Source: Chryseobacterium soli
GTDB taxonomy: Bacteria > Bacteroidota > Bacteroidia > Flavobacteriales > Weeksellaceae
Direction: 5' to 3'
NCBI RefSeq assembly: GCF_000737705.1
Contig: NZ_JPRH01000003.1
Coordinates: 186,001-250,000 of the forward strand
Length of the DNA: 64,000 bases
A program made the position numbers and the translations under genes. Of this stretch, positions 41,967 through 51,218 are shown piece after piece; the first letter of the stretch is position 1; each line of letters begins with the position of its first letter. A model generated the notes under the pieces. The model ran no database searches and had not been told where the DNA came from. It saw only the letters and a list, made by a program, of their open reading frames with translations.

Positions 41967-42018
41967 AAAGATGAGCTGGACAACCCTTATTCGTCCGGCT
42001 TTTTTGAGTATATTTAAA

Positions 42019-42567
42019 ATGAAAAATAAAGCGTTTATGAGTAGAAAAAATATTCTCAGTCTGGTAATGGTATCGGCAGTTTGCCTGATGTCATGTAAGA
42101 AAAATACAAACGCCCAGCCGAAAAAAAGCACAAACATTACTGCTGTCCAGAATAAGGCACCAAAAGATTCCGTAAACAACGCTGCATCTTTTCAACAAAG
42201 TAATACGGAAACAACGGTTCCAGATAGCCAAACGGTATCTTCTAAAACTGACGCAACACAAAAGAATGTCAACAAGATAGAAGGCCGGTTTGTAGCGGAA
42301 AACTGTGAAAACGGAAGATTTTCCATTGTCATTGCTGAAGTTAACCATAAGCTTACATTCAAAATCTACGATAAAACCAAAATAATTCTTTCCGGAAAAG
42401 CAGAAACCTCCATCAATGATGACGGCAGTACCACCATCGGAATGGGAAAGATGGGCGGGAGGTTTGCTGACGATAAAATCACCGTGCAGAACTATGGAAA
42501 TTCTATGAATGAATATGAAAACTTCACACAATGTGAAGATAAATATTTAGAATTCACAAGAAAGTAG
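42019..42567 (+). CDS. Small lipoprotein near the effector
   Basis: A 182-residue protein with lipobox CLMSC (about residue 29), a low-complexity linker (KKSTNITAVQNKAPKDSVNNAASFQQSNTE) and a C-terminal beta domain (GRFVAENCENGRFSIVIAEVNHKLTFKIYDKTKIILSGKAE ... NFTQCEDKYLEFTRK) with two Cys. The ATG at 42019 (or 42037) is preferred because it gives the lipoprotein signal; in-frame sequence extends upstream into the preceding gene. Possibly a second immunity protein; unproven. Confidence 0.55.
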   Translation: MKNKAFMSRKNILSLVMVSAVCLMSCKKNTNAQPKKSTNITAVQNKAPKDSVNNAASFQQSNTETTVPDSQTVSSKTDATQKNVNKIEGRFVAENCENGRFSIVIAEVNHKLTFKIYDKTKIILSGKAETSINDDGSTTIGMGKMGGRFADDKITVQNYGNSMNEYENFTQCEDKYLEFTRK

Positions 42568-42649
42568 TGTACTACAGATTTATACCAAATAAAAAGATTA
42601 ATAGTGAAAATTGATCTAAATTGATTGCTGCCCAAACTAACACTGAACT

Positions 42650-43621
42650 ATGATCATCCATTTCATCATTTCCGGAGAAACGCTGGAAAGCATTGCTGAA
42701 GAAATACACCTTGAGAACCCCCAATACCTGAAAGAATACCACAACCGGTATTGTGCAAAAGAAGATTATATTTATGATCAATTAATTCCAAGGAAAAAAC
42801 TGTTAATCCCCGAAATGGATAAAATCCGGGAATACAACAGCAGAAACGATGCACCTTTCAAAAAAGTTGCGCTGAATCCTGAGATTACTTTTGTTCCGGA
42901 ACATAAAGAAAGAAAATACCGTGTTACCATCACAGAAACTCACGAAAAAGAAAAAGGCGACAGTAAAAGCAGTGATATTGCGTACAGCATCACTTTACAA
43001 TGGGTGAAAAAGGATCTCGATACTCACATTTTTCATCTTTCGAAAGAAGATTTTTATACTGACAATGAGAGCAAGATGTCCGGTCTGGCCATCGAATGCA
43101 TTCAATCCTTACATCCTTTTCAGATCACAACAGATTCAAAAGGTGAAATTCTCAACATCAGCCTTTTACCAGGAGTCATTAAAAATTTCGGAAAAGCTAA
43201 AGAAAGACTGGCCGATCTTTTCCCTGACCCCTATGCATCCAGATATATTGAGGATTTTGAATATGTCATATCCGATGAAAAACTGTTTAGCGAACGGATG
43301 AAGCAAGACACGTTCCTGAGGATTTATTTCGCGGGCCTAAGAAATGACTTTAAAAATGGAAAATCCTACTTCCGGCAATCAATTTCTGATGAAAATATCC
43401 CGGTAATCATCCAACAGACTATCGAAGATGAAGACTACACGGATGAGGTAGATCTTCTGTTGAATCTGTCAAAATCAGAAGCTCCGGATCTTGTAGAATA
43501 TGACGGAACATATACCATAACTCTGGAAGATGGAATGATAAAAAAGGCCTGGATAAAATATTCTGTTTTCCGTTTTGGGGTAAAATATACCACAAGAATT
43601 GCAGTTGATGAATTATTTTAA
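42650..43621 (+). CDS. T6SS-linked protein with LysM-like N-terminus
   Basis: A 323-residue protein without signal peptide. Residues 2-55 (IHFIISGETLESIAEEIHLENPQYLKEYHNRYC ... PRKKLLIPE) look like a LysM-type module in the arrangement used by phage-tail and contractile-injection baseplate proteins. The rest (KERKYRVTITETHEK, DIAYSITLQWVKKDLDTHIFHLSKEDFYTDN, FEYVISDEKLFSERMKQDTFLRIYFAGLRND) is not recognised. It sits between effector and tssD, so a loading or baseplate role is possible. Confidence 0.55.
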   Translation: MIIHFIISGETLESIAEEIHLENPQYLKEYHNRYCAKEDYIYDQLIPRKKLLIPEMDKIREYNSRNDAPFKKVALNPEITFVPEHKERKYRVTITETHEKEKGDSKSSDIAYSITLQWVKKDLDTHIFHLSKEDFYTDNESKMSGLAIECIQSLHPFQITTDSKGEILNISLLPGVIKNFGKAKERLADLFPDPYASRYIEDFEYVISDEKLFSERMKQDTFLRIYFAGLRNDFKNGKSYFRQSISDENIPVIIQQTIEDEDYTDEVDLLLNLSKSEAPDLVEYDGTYTITLEDGMIKKAWIKYSVFRFGVKYTTRIAVDELF

Positions 43622-43667
43622 ATTGTTGTTATTGAGTGTTTTATATCGTTTTTAAAAATCAATAATC

Positions 43668-43758
43668 GTAGAATTACGACATCAAATCGTAGAATTACGA
43701 CAAATTTTAAAATTTATATTCAAAAGCTTTTGAGAAAAAAAAACGCGTTTTATATTTG
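43668..43758 (+). promoter_or_regulatory. Tandem 21-bp-period sites and promoter of tssD (copy 1)
   Basis: GTAGAATTACGACA occurs at 43668-43681 and 43689-43702, exactly 21 bp apart. After 48 bases comes TATATTTG (43751-43758), the -7 box, and TTTTG lies 18 bases before it (43728-43732). The same arrangement with identical spacing precedes the other two tssD genes. A 21-bp period places both sites on one face of the helix. Confidence 0.75.
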
Positions 43759-43810
43759 CTATAGAAATCATCAAATAACAAAATAATAATAACGATTAAA
43801 ATTTATTATC

Positions 43811-44215
43811 ATGGCAGCAAATTCAAGAGGAATTTTAAAATTCAACGGAAGCGAAGGACAAAAATTATTAAAGCTGAATTACAGCGTATCAAGATCTACT
43901 GACGTATCAGGACGTGTAGCATCAGATCCTTCAAATGCACTCATCAAGCTTACCATAGAAGCTACAGAAAAATCAGACATTCTAGAAAGTTTACTCAACG
44001 GAAAGTACAAGCCTACTACAGGTGAAATTACTTTCAACAAATCTCATGAAGAAGGAACATTAATCACTCTAAGCTGGGAAAACGGATACGTAATTCAGCA
44101 CGAAGTGGATTTCGATGCGGTAGATGAAAACAGTATGCTGATCAGTTTTGTGGTAAGTGCAGAAAAAATCAATTATGGTAATTCTGCTTATGATGGAATC
44201 TGGCCAAATATGTAG
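43811..44215 (+). CDS. tssD: T6SSiii tube protein TssD (Hcp), copy 1
   Basis: A 134-residue Hcp-type subunit of the Bacteroidota T6SSiii (TssD): MAANSRGILKFNGSEGQKLL, LNYSVSRSTDVSGRVASDPSN, ITFNKSHEEGTLITLSWENGYVIQHEVDFDAVDENSMLISFVVSAEKINYG. It forms hexameric rings that stack into the expelled tube. It differs from copies 2 and 3 at about 18 positions, mostly in the C-terminal quarter. It is monocistronic, between its own regulated promoter and a terminator. Confidence 0.92.
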   Translation: MAANSRGILKFNGSEGQKLLKLNYSVSRSTDVSGRVASDPSNALIKLTIEATEKSDILESLLNGKYKPTTGEITFNKSHEEGTLITLSWENGYVIQHEVDFDAVDENSMLISFVVSAEKINYGNSAYDGIWPNM

Positions 44216-44243
44216 TAATACGCTACACATCATCAACATTCAT

Positions 44244-44281
44244 AAAAAAAGACTGTCCCCTAAAAAAGACGGTCTTTTTTT
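44244..44281 (+). terminator. Terminator after tssD copy 1
   Basis: AAAAAAAGACTGTC and GACGGTCTTTTTTT, a 14-bp stem with one G-T pair and a 10-base loop. It isolates tssD from the ClpV gene. Confidence 0.85.
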
Positions 44282-44512
44282 ACCATTAGGAAAAAAATAT
44301 ATCTGTTTCCGATTCACTTTTTTATGACAAAAAAGAGACTATGTCACATTTGAAAGACATACTTTACATTATTGGAAAAAAACTAATATCTTAGTATACA
44401 TAAAATCTTATATGATTATAGATCATCATGTTGTTTAAAATATAACAAAAGACAGAATTCTGAAAATACACCAATATCAGATATATTATTAATTTTTGAG
44501 AAAAATTTTAAA

Positions 44513-47008
44513 ATGGGAGTACTAGTAACCAACGAGACAGTAAAACAATTATTTCACATTGCTCAGTCGATCGCTAAGGAAAATTATAATGCCGCGTATG
44601 GCGGTCCGCATATTCTGCAGGCTTTAATGCATAAAGATATCGGGCTTAATGAATTTCTGAAAAATATAGATAAAGACCCCGGATATTTCTACGAATGGGC
44701 CGATGTCCGCATTGAAGATTATCCTAAAACCACCCATCTTCCGGATGATATAAAAGAAGATGATGCCGTGGATACCATTATCGAAGAAGCTGATGATATA
44801 AGATTAAAATTGGGGTTGGACGAAATTACTCCGATCTGTATCCTGACAGCTATTGTAAAACCGCAGGTTGCTTTCTCATTGCAGCAACTGAAATCCCTGC
44901 CGCTCAGAGAACACGAGATATTTAATTTATATAGAAAAGATAATCCGTTCAATGCATCTGAAGATGGTGAATTTGCTTCACTCTTTTCAAATGGGTCTGA
45001 TTTCTCGGATTCATCATTTCCATCAATTAAAAGCTATTGTGTAGACAGAACTGCGCAGGCCAGAAAAGGCGATCTGGAGAATATTATAGGCCGTGACAAG
45101 GAACTCAGGATGCTCGTTGAAATCCTGTGCCGAAGAAGCAAACCGAATGTCATTATCATCGGTGAGCCCGGTGTAGGAAAAACAGCATTGGTAGAAGGTT
45201 TTGCTACTGAAATTATAAAAGGAAATGTGCCTGACATGCTTAAAAACGGCACCCTTTTAGAACTCGACACTGGCGCTTTACTTGCCGGAACTTCTTATAA
45301 AGGAGAAATTGAAGACCGTCTGAAAAAGGTCATCAACGAATGCAAAAAAATTGAAAAAGCAATACTTTTTATAGATGAAATTCACACCCTGCTGGATCCA
45401 AAAGGAAGCATCGGAAACGTTGCCAATCTTTTGAAACCTGAATTGGCGAGAGGTGAAATTACCGTAATCGGTGCAACCACTCAGGAAGAATACAGAAAAA
45501 TCATCGAGCCGGAACAGGCTTTTAACAGACGTTTCGAAGTGTTGACAGTTCATGAGCCAGATGAAAAAACATGTGTTAAAATGATCGATGTTCTTTTAGA
45601 CGGCTATAAAAAACACCACGGCATTGAAGTGGAAAAAACCGCGCTTCCAGAATGTGTGCGTTTAGCAAAAAGATATGCAAAAGGGAAAAAATTACCGGAT
45701 GCGGCGATTGATTTGTTAGACAGAACAATGGCAGCGATCAAAATGCTGGATGAACTCTCTGAAAAAGAACTTGAAAGCTGGAAAGAAATCTATGAAACCA
45801 TTCTCAAAGAAGAATATTTGGATGAAAAAGACAAAGCCGATGAACTGATCTGGAATTATAACTTACTGAGAGATAAAATCAGTCCGATTTTATGGGGTTC
45901 ACTGAGTGAGCAGCCACAGATCGACAATTCAATGCCGGTTGAGGAAATTCAGAAAATTATTGAAGAAACCTATGCAGAACTCGTACAGCATGCCTCAAAG
46001 AAAAGAGAAAAAGTAGACCGCCTGGAACTGGCAGCCGTGATGGCCGCAAAAACCAATATTCCTATCGGTAAGATCCAGGCTCAGGAAAAAGAAAAGCTCC
46101 TGAATATGGAAACCCTTCTCCTGAATAGAGTAGTGGGCCAGGATCACGCTTTAAAAATCCTTTCCGATGCCATTGTTGAAAACCGAAGTGGTCTTAATAA
46201 ACCCGGACAGCCTATCGGATCATTCTTTCTTCTGGGCCCTACCGGTACCGGAAAAACAGAATTGGCGAAATCAATGGCAGAGCTTCTTTTCAACGATGAA
46301 AAAGCAATGGTACGGTTTGATATGTCTGAATTTAAAGAAGAACATTCTGCTGCATTGTTATACGGAGCGCCTCCGGGATACGTAGGCTATGAAGAAGGGG
46401 GAATGCTGGTCAACAAAATAAGACAGCAACCTTATACCGTAGTTTTATTTGATGAAATTGAAAAAGCACACCATTCTGTTTTTGATGTGTTTCTACAGAT
46501 CATGGACGAAGGAAAAGTGCATGATAAACTCGGTAAAGAAGGAGATTTCAGCAATGCTCTGATCTTATTCACCTCCAATATCGGAAGTGAGGAAATTGTA
46601 AAACAGTTTGAAGAAGGAAAAGTACCTGTGTCCTCCTCACTAATGCAGATTATGTCTAATTCAGGAAGATTCAGGCCTGAATTTTTAGCCAGAATCACGG
46701 AAATTATTCCTTTTGCACCTATCACAGAATCCATTGCAGAAAGAATCTTTAACATCCAATTGAAATCACTTCACACTTCACTGACGAGATTGGGGATTGT
46801 CCTTAAAATAACTGATGAAGCGGTTAAAAATCTTGCATTGGGAGGATTCAGCAGTAAATATGGGGCAAGACAGATTTCGGGAGTTATCCGTGCACAGCTT
46901 GCAAGACCGATTTCCAAAATGATTGTGAGGGAAGAAGTAAAAGCCGGACAGACCATTTCGGTAGACTGGAATACAGAAGAAGAACAGCTAAGCTGGAAAG
47001 TAGAGTAA
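44513..47008 (+). CDS. tssH: T6SS AAA+ unfoldase ClpV (TssH)
   Basis: An 831-residue class B Hsp100 ATPase that disassembles the contracted sheath for re-use. N-terminal ClpN-like domain (1-150), first AAA+ module with Walker A GEPGVGKT (217-224) and FIDEIHTLL, middle region, and second module with Walker A GPTGTGKT (575-582), FDEIEKAH and the LARITEIIPFAPI sensor region. The presence of a Bacteroidota-style N-terminus and the surrounding tss genes distinguishes it from housekeeping ClpB. The 297 bp upstream is AT-rich with no clear promoter. Confidence 0.92.
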   Translation: MGVLVTNETVKQLFHIAQSIAKENYNAAYGGPHILQALMHKDIGLNEFLKNIDKDPGYFYEWADVRIEDYPKTTHLPDDIKEDDAVDTIIEEADDIRLKLGLDEITPICILTAIVKPQVAFSLQQLKSLPLREHEIFNLYRKDNPFNASEDGEFASLFSNGSDFSDSSFPSIKSYCVDRTAQARKGDLENIIGRDKELRMLVEILCRRSKPNVIIIGEPGVGKTALVEGFATEIIKGNVPDMLKNGTLLELDTGALLAGTSYKGEIEDRLKKVINECKKIEKAILFIDEIHTLLDPKGSIGNVANLLKPELARGEITVIGATTQEEYRKIIEPEQAFNRRFEVLTVHEPDEKTCVKMIDVLLDGYKKHHGIEVEKTALPECVRLAKRYAKGKKLPDAAIDLLDRTMAAIKMLDELSEKELESWKEIYETILKEEYLDEKDKADELIWNYNLLRDKISPILWGSLSEQPQIDNSMPVEEIQKIIEETYAELVQHASKKREKVDRLELAAVMAAKTNIPIGKIQAQEKEKLLNMETLLLNRVVGQDHALKILSDAIVENRSGLNKPGQPIGSFFLLGPTGTGKTELAKSMAELLFNDEKAMVRFDMSEFKEEHSAALLYGAPPGYVGYEEGGMLVNKIRQQPYTVVLFDEIEKAHHSVFDVFLQIMDEGKVHDKLGKEGDFSNALILFTSNIGSEEIVKQFEEGKVPVSSSLMQIMSNSGRFRPEFLARITEIIPFAPITESIAERIFNIQLKSLHTSLTRLGIVLKITDEAVKNLALGGFSSKYGARQISGVIRAQLARPISKMIVREEVKAGQTISVDWNTEEEQLSWKVE

Positions 47009-47070
47009 TATAAAAGTGAAAAGCGAATTGGCCACCAGCGAATGAACTTTTCACTGTTAAATATAAACCA

Positions 47071-47931
47071 ATGGAAATGAAAATTATTTTCAAAAATATC
47101 CTGACAGGATTATTGTTGATGGGAACTGTCACTTTTGCGAATGCCCAGTTTCTTGAAGCTTCGGATACCTCAGAAGGAAGTGTCCGGAAATACAAAAGTA
47201 TCATTAATGCTAATAAAGATATTGTTGATTTTATAGAATACAGCCTTGTTCAAAAAGGGCTGCCAAGGCATCTGAGAAATCTGGCTTTAATTGAATCTCA
47301 TTTTAACAGAAACATCACTTCGGGAGCAGGAGCAGTAGGGGTTTGGCAGTTTATGACCGCACATGCCAACCAATATGGGCTTTCAGAACAAAACCGTAAT
47401 GATTTGTATAAAAGTACAAAAACAGCAGTGATCTCTCTTGCCAACCTCTATAAGAAATATAATAACTGGGTTACCGTAGTGGCCGCCTATAATTGCGGAG
47501 AAGGGAATATCGCCAAAGCCATGCAGGCTGCAGGCTCGTCTCAGTATCATGAGTTTTACAAATATCTTCCCGGAGAAACCATCAATCACGTAAAAAAATA
47601 CCTTAACGCGTGCTATGCCACAGGAGAACTGCCAAGCGTTCTGAGCAACTATAACAGCTCGCGTATGAACACCGTTTTCTTTACCGAAGGTGGAAATCGA
47701 AAAAATGATGAATCCCTTTCGGAAACGGATATCAATGCCGGGTTTAACCTCAATATCATTGCCGAAGAACTTAAGGTAGATGTAGATAAAATACTGGCAT
47801 GGAATCCCGGTATTGAACAGGAGCTTGAGAAAAAAGGAGAAAGTACTTTCTATCTCCCGATGGATTTGATGCCTGATTTTCTTTTAAGAAAAAATAAAAT
47901 ACTTTCCCGTTCGATAAAACAAGCAAGATAA
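47071..47931 (+). CDS. Lytic transglycosylase (MltD-like) in the T6SS cluster
   Basis: A 286-residue secreted SLT-fold enzyme. Signal peptide ending TFANAQ (26), catalytic Glu in LALIESHFNRNITSGAGAVGVWQFM (E75), AYNCGEGN and KYLPGETINHVKKYLNACYA, as in MltD. The C-terminal segment (NLNIIAEELKVDVDKILAWNPGIE ... STFYLPMDLMP) is LysM-like. It lies between ClpV and VgrG; it may open the producer's own wall for the membrane complex or, less likely given the signal peptide, be an effector. Confidence 0.87.
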   Translation: MEMKIIFKNILTGLLLMGTVTFANAQFLEASDTSEGSVRKYKSIINANKDIVDFIEYSLVQKGLPRHLRNLALIESHFNRNITSGAGAVGVWQFMTAHANQYGLSEQNRNDLYKSTKTAVISLANLYKKYNNWVTVVAAYNCGEGNIAKAMQAAGSSQYHEFYKYLPGETINHVKKYLNACYATGELPSVLSNYNSSRMNTVFFTEGGNRKNDESLSETDINAGFNLNIIAEELKVDVDKILAWNPGIEQELEKKGESTFYLPMDLMPDFLLRKNKILSRSIKQAR

Positions 47932-47991
47932 CACCACAAAATACCACACCACACACTAAGAGATTATTTAACCTATCCAAACACAGAGAAT

Positions 47992-49920
47992 ATGAAAACA
48001 GAATCACAAAATATACCGAAAGCCCCTTCGTTTCGTCCGGCACAAAATGCTGACGGCGTTTCAGAAAGTCATCACACCGGAATCAACCGTCTGGTGAAGC
48101 TTTCTTTAGTAGTAGAAGGAAAAGTAATCAAATATTACAAGCATTTTAAACTCAAACAGAGCGCACAGCGTCACCATGAATTTACGCTTACACTGGCGCA
48201 TGATGCCTTGGGAGACCGGCAGACCCACACCCTGGAAGAAGCTAATAAATTTCTTGGAAAACGCCTTACCGCTGTTATTTCCTATAAAGATGTTGAAAAC
48301 AGTCCGGAAAGAAACTTTGTGGGCATCATCACCAAGGTGGGTTTCAGTCAGGAAAAAATGAGTCTTGGAAATATTGTGCTTTCCGGGTATAGCCCGACTA
48401 TTCTACTGGATGGGGCACCGCATATTCAAAGTTTTGGAGGTACCCAGCCTGTCAATATGGGAATAATTGCAGAAGAAGTCATTAAACAAGGTATCGACAG
48501 TAGCCGTTTTGATGTAAGAATTGATACCAATGACTATTCGCAGATCATCTACAGCAGTCAGTACGATGAGACCCATTACAATTATTTGGCAAGAATGGCA
48601 GAAGCCTATGGGGAACAGTTTTATTATGATGGTGAAGTACTTCATTTCGGCAAGCTTCCGCCACAGAACAAACCTATACGGCTGATTTATGGAAGCAATG
48701 CCAACGACATTAGAGTTGAACTGAAAGCAGTACACACCAAACCGCAGTTTTACGGCTACAACAGCAGTAAAAATGAAAAACTGATCTCAGGAGCAACACC
48801 AATCAGTCATGTAGGCGATCTTGCAAAAACGGCTTATGGACATAATGATAAAATTTTTAAAACACCGGCATTACAGGTTGCACCAATAAAAGGAGCTACC
48901 CATCTCGATATAGAACATTCGCAGCGAAGTGTGGCAGGAAGTGCTGCCGTCAATGTGTTTTCAGTGGAAGGTTCTACTACTGTACCTTTTCTACATCCGG
49001 GATGTATTGTTGATATCCAGATGAGAAAGCAGGATTCCAATGAAACGTCTTATTTTACCCGAATCATGGTAACGGAAACTACCCACGAAATCGATACGAT
49101 AGGACATTATTCAGGAACATTTGAAGCTATTGCTGCTGATACCGGATTTCTTCCGAGACCGGATTTCACAATGCCTAAGGCAGAATCTCAGATGGCAACC
49201 GTAGTTTCCAATGCTGATCCGGAAGGACAGGGAAGAGTACAGGTGAGATTTGATTGGCAGACAAATGATATGACTCACTATGTTCGTGTAATGAGTCCAG
49301 ACGCCGGAGGAACCGATCAGATCACCCAAAACAGAGGCTATGTAGCCGTTCCTGAAGTAGGTGATCAGGTGATGGTGAATTTTGTTCACAGCCACCCCGA
49401 CAGACCTTTCGTTATGGGCGGAATGTTCCATGGGGGAGTAGGCCTGGGAGGCGGTGCAGACAACAGAGTGAAATCCATCCAGACCAGAAGCGGACACCGA
49501 ATTGTTTTTACTGAAGATGAAAGCATCATCATCACCGATAAATCCGGAAACGAGATCCACCTGGATACTACGGGAAGCAATATTAATATTACGGCTCCGG
49601 AAACGATCAATATCAATGCTAAAAATATCAATATTACGGCGAGTGAAAATATTACATCCAATGCAGGAATGAATATTACGGAAGGTGCCGGAATGAACCA
49701 TACCAGCGTAGCAGGAGGAATGATGACGCAGAATGCTGTATTGGATTACAGTCTGATGGCGGCCAATATTATGGAAGTAGCACAAGGTGAGAGAAAATCC
49801 AGGGCAAAAGAAATGAAAGAAAATGCCCAGACTAAAGAAGTAGCAGTACAAGGGAATAACAACTGGCATACTCAGGGAGAATTTAATAACAACAGCGGAC
49901 AAAACTCTAAATCTCACTAA
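47992..49920 (+). CDS. tssI: T6SS spike protein VgrG (TssI)
   Basis: A 642-residue VgrG. The N-terminal gp27-like part (GINRLVKLSLVVEGKVIKYYKHFKL, SQYDETHYNYLARMAEAYGEQFYYDGEVLHFGKLPP) is followed by the gp5 OB-fold (MATVVSNADPEGQGRVQVRFDWQTND ... DQITQNRGYVAVPEVGDQVMVNFVHSHPDRPFVMGGMFHG) and a beta-helix needle (NINITAPETININAKNINITA). The C-terminal tail (about 590-642) is Gln/Asn-rich and hydrophilic. It is 2 bp before the second effector, so the pair is translated together, as for cargo carried by its own spike. Confidence 0.94.
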   Translation: MKTESQNIPKAPSFRPAQNADGVSESHHTGINRLVKLSLVVEGKVIKYYKHFKLKQSAQRHHEFTLTLAHDALGDRQTHTLEEANKFLGKRLTAVISYKDVENSPERNFVGIITKVGFSQEKMSLGNIVLSGYSPTILLDGAPHIQSFGGTQPVNMGIIAEEVIKQGIDSSRFDVRIDTNDYSQIIYSSQYDETHYNYLARMAEAYGEQFYYDGEVLHFGKLPPQNKPIRLIYGSNANDIRVELKAVHTKPQFYGYNSSKNEKLISGATPISHVGDLAKTAYGHNDKIFKTPALQVAPIKGATHLDIEHSQRSVAGSAAVNVFSVEGSTTVPFLHPGCIVDIQMRKQDSNETSYFTRIMVTETTHEIDTIGHYSGTFEAIAADTGFLPRPDFTMPKAESQMATVVSNADPEGQGRVQVRFDWQTNDMTHYVRVMSPDAGGTDQITQNRGYVAVPEVGDQVMVNFVHSHPDRPFVMGGMFHGGVGLGGGADNRVKSIQTRSGHRIVFTEDESIIITDKSGNEIHLDTTGSNINITAPETININAKNINITASENITSNAGMNITEGAGMNHTSVAGGMMTQNAVLDYSLMAANIMEVAQGERKSRAKEMKENAQTKEVAVQGNNNWHTQGEFNNNSGQNSKSH

Positions 49921-49922
49921 TT

Positions 49923-51215
49923 ATGGCTGGCGGAACCATCACAAGAATAGCATTAGGAGGTTCTTCTACATTAGTGGAAGAGAACTTTACGGGTTTCTAT
50001 GATACTTTAGCCATGAGTGCCGGAGAAAATAATGCATTCAAGGCCAGTACAACCAATCATGGAAAACCGGATCAGCCTCCGGCTGGGAAATTTTTTATAA
50101 AAGGTTGGTGGACGGATGCCAAAGATCAACCTATTAAAGAAGCGGTGATCGGTGATACCATTCGGTTTCATATTCAGACCCAGAACATCAAGGATGGTGA
50201 AAAAGTGAACTTCACCGTTTATGAATGGGATAATCTGAAATGGATGAATGATAAGCTGGAACTTACCGATAAAGATACCGGAAAAGAATCCACTACCATA
50301 ACGATAAAGGGTGGTAAAGGATATGTAGAATGGACGACGGGAGAAGCAAGCCGCGCATTGCTTAACGAATCTCTTGAAGGAAATGAATTAGAAATGTTTG
50401 TGGAATGCACCTACAAAAACGAGCAGCTGGATCTTCCGGTAAATACATGGGATTATCTTATTTTGTATGAGAAAGAAGTGTTGATAACGGTAATAGTTGA
50501 ACTTCCGCATTCACATTATACATTTGGCAAGGCTGCAAAAGCTGCTTGGGGAAAACAGTGGGATGAAGCACAAACAATGGCCGTAAATAGTTTGGGATTA
50601 GCTGGGCATTCTGCAATGTCTATTGGAGAACGGTATTTTGATTATGGACCAGATAATAGACCAGGAACATATTCTGAAAAAGACTATGATGTAGATTTTA
50701 ATAAAGATGGAGATAAAGATGATGACGTTTATTTAGCTAGTCCATCATACATGGATTCTCCTGGTCGTCCTTGGTGGGGCGAAAATGTGGCAAAAAAATT
50801 AGGAATTAAACCAACTGATGTTAAATTAAATCAGGTTTTGGATTATATTAAATTAAAATGGCAATTAACAGGAATTTATGGAGAAGTGCATACAATAGAA
50901 TTTTATGTTAAAGAAAGTGAAGCTCATAAAATGATTATATGGTGGGAGGAAAGATACAAACACTTAAAAGTATATAGTGTATTTCCTTGGACGGGTGAAC
51001 AATGTACAACTGCTGTTAAAACAGCAATTCAGCAGGCTTTTCCTTTTAAGATAACTCAGCTTTTAGGAGGTAAAAATTGGATTCCTGATACAACGCAAGC
51101 TCCTGCGGGCTTATTAGAAGATTTAAAATCATTTGTAAGTACTTCTAAAAAGCATGCAAGTGCACTTGCTAAAAATAAAATTATAAAAGAAGAATCAAAA
51201 GATTTTAAAGGATAG
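49923..51215 (+). CDS. VgrG-linked effector with Ig-like carrier and candidate permuted papain-like toxin
   Basis: A 430-residue protein without signal peptide. Residues about 55-185 form an Ig-like domain related to the second Ig-like domain of the 914-residue effector (FHIQTQNIKDGEKVNFTVYEWD against AKAQCVNLAGEKLLFTLWED, and MFVECTYKN against YVTVEYYTD). Residues about 195-430 are the probable toxin: AGHSAMSIGERYFDYGPD supplies H229 and GEQCTTAVKTAI supplies C361, an order (His before Cys) seen in circularly permuted NlpC/P60 or papain-like amidases. The toxin part is far more AT-rich than the carrier. Catalytic assignment is inference. A lipoprotein follows 3 bp later. Confidence 0.72.
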   Translation: MAGGTITRIALGGSSTLVEENFTGFYDTLAMSAGENNAFKASTTNHGKPDQPPAGKFFIKGWWTDAKDQPIKEAVIGDTIRFHIQTQNIKDGEKVNFTVYEWDNLKWMNDKLELTDKDTGKESTTITIKGGKGYVEWTTGEASRALLNESLEGNELEMFVECTYKNEQLDLPVNTWDYLILYEKEVLITVIVELPHSHYTFGKAAKAAWGKQWDEAQTMAVNSLGLAGHSAMSIGERYFDYGPDNRPGTYSEKDYDVDFNKDGDKDDDVYLASPSYMDSPGRPWWGENVAKKLGIKPTDVKLNQVLDYIKLKWQLTGIYGEVHTIEFYVKESEAHKMIIWWEERYKHLKVYSVFPWTGEQCTTAVKTAIQQAFPFKITQLLGGKNWIPDTTQAPAGLLEDLKSFVSTSKKHASALAKNKIIKEESKDFKG

Positions 51216-51218
51216 AAT

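Noticed and set aside
41899..42018. Upstream extension of the second effector-linked lipoprotein gene
   Set aside because: It would overlap the preceding gene and hide the lipoprotein signal; ATG 42019 explains the sequence better.
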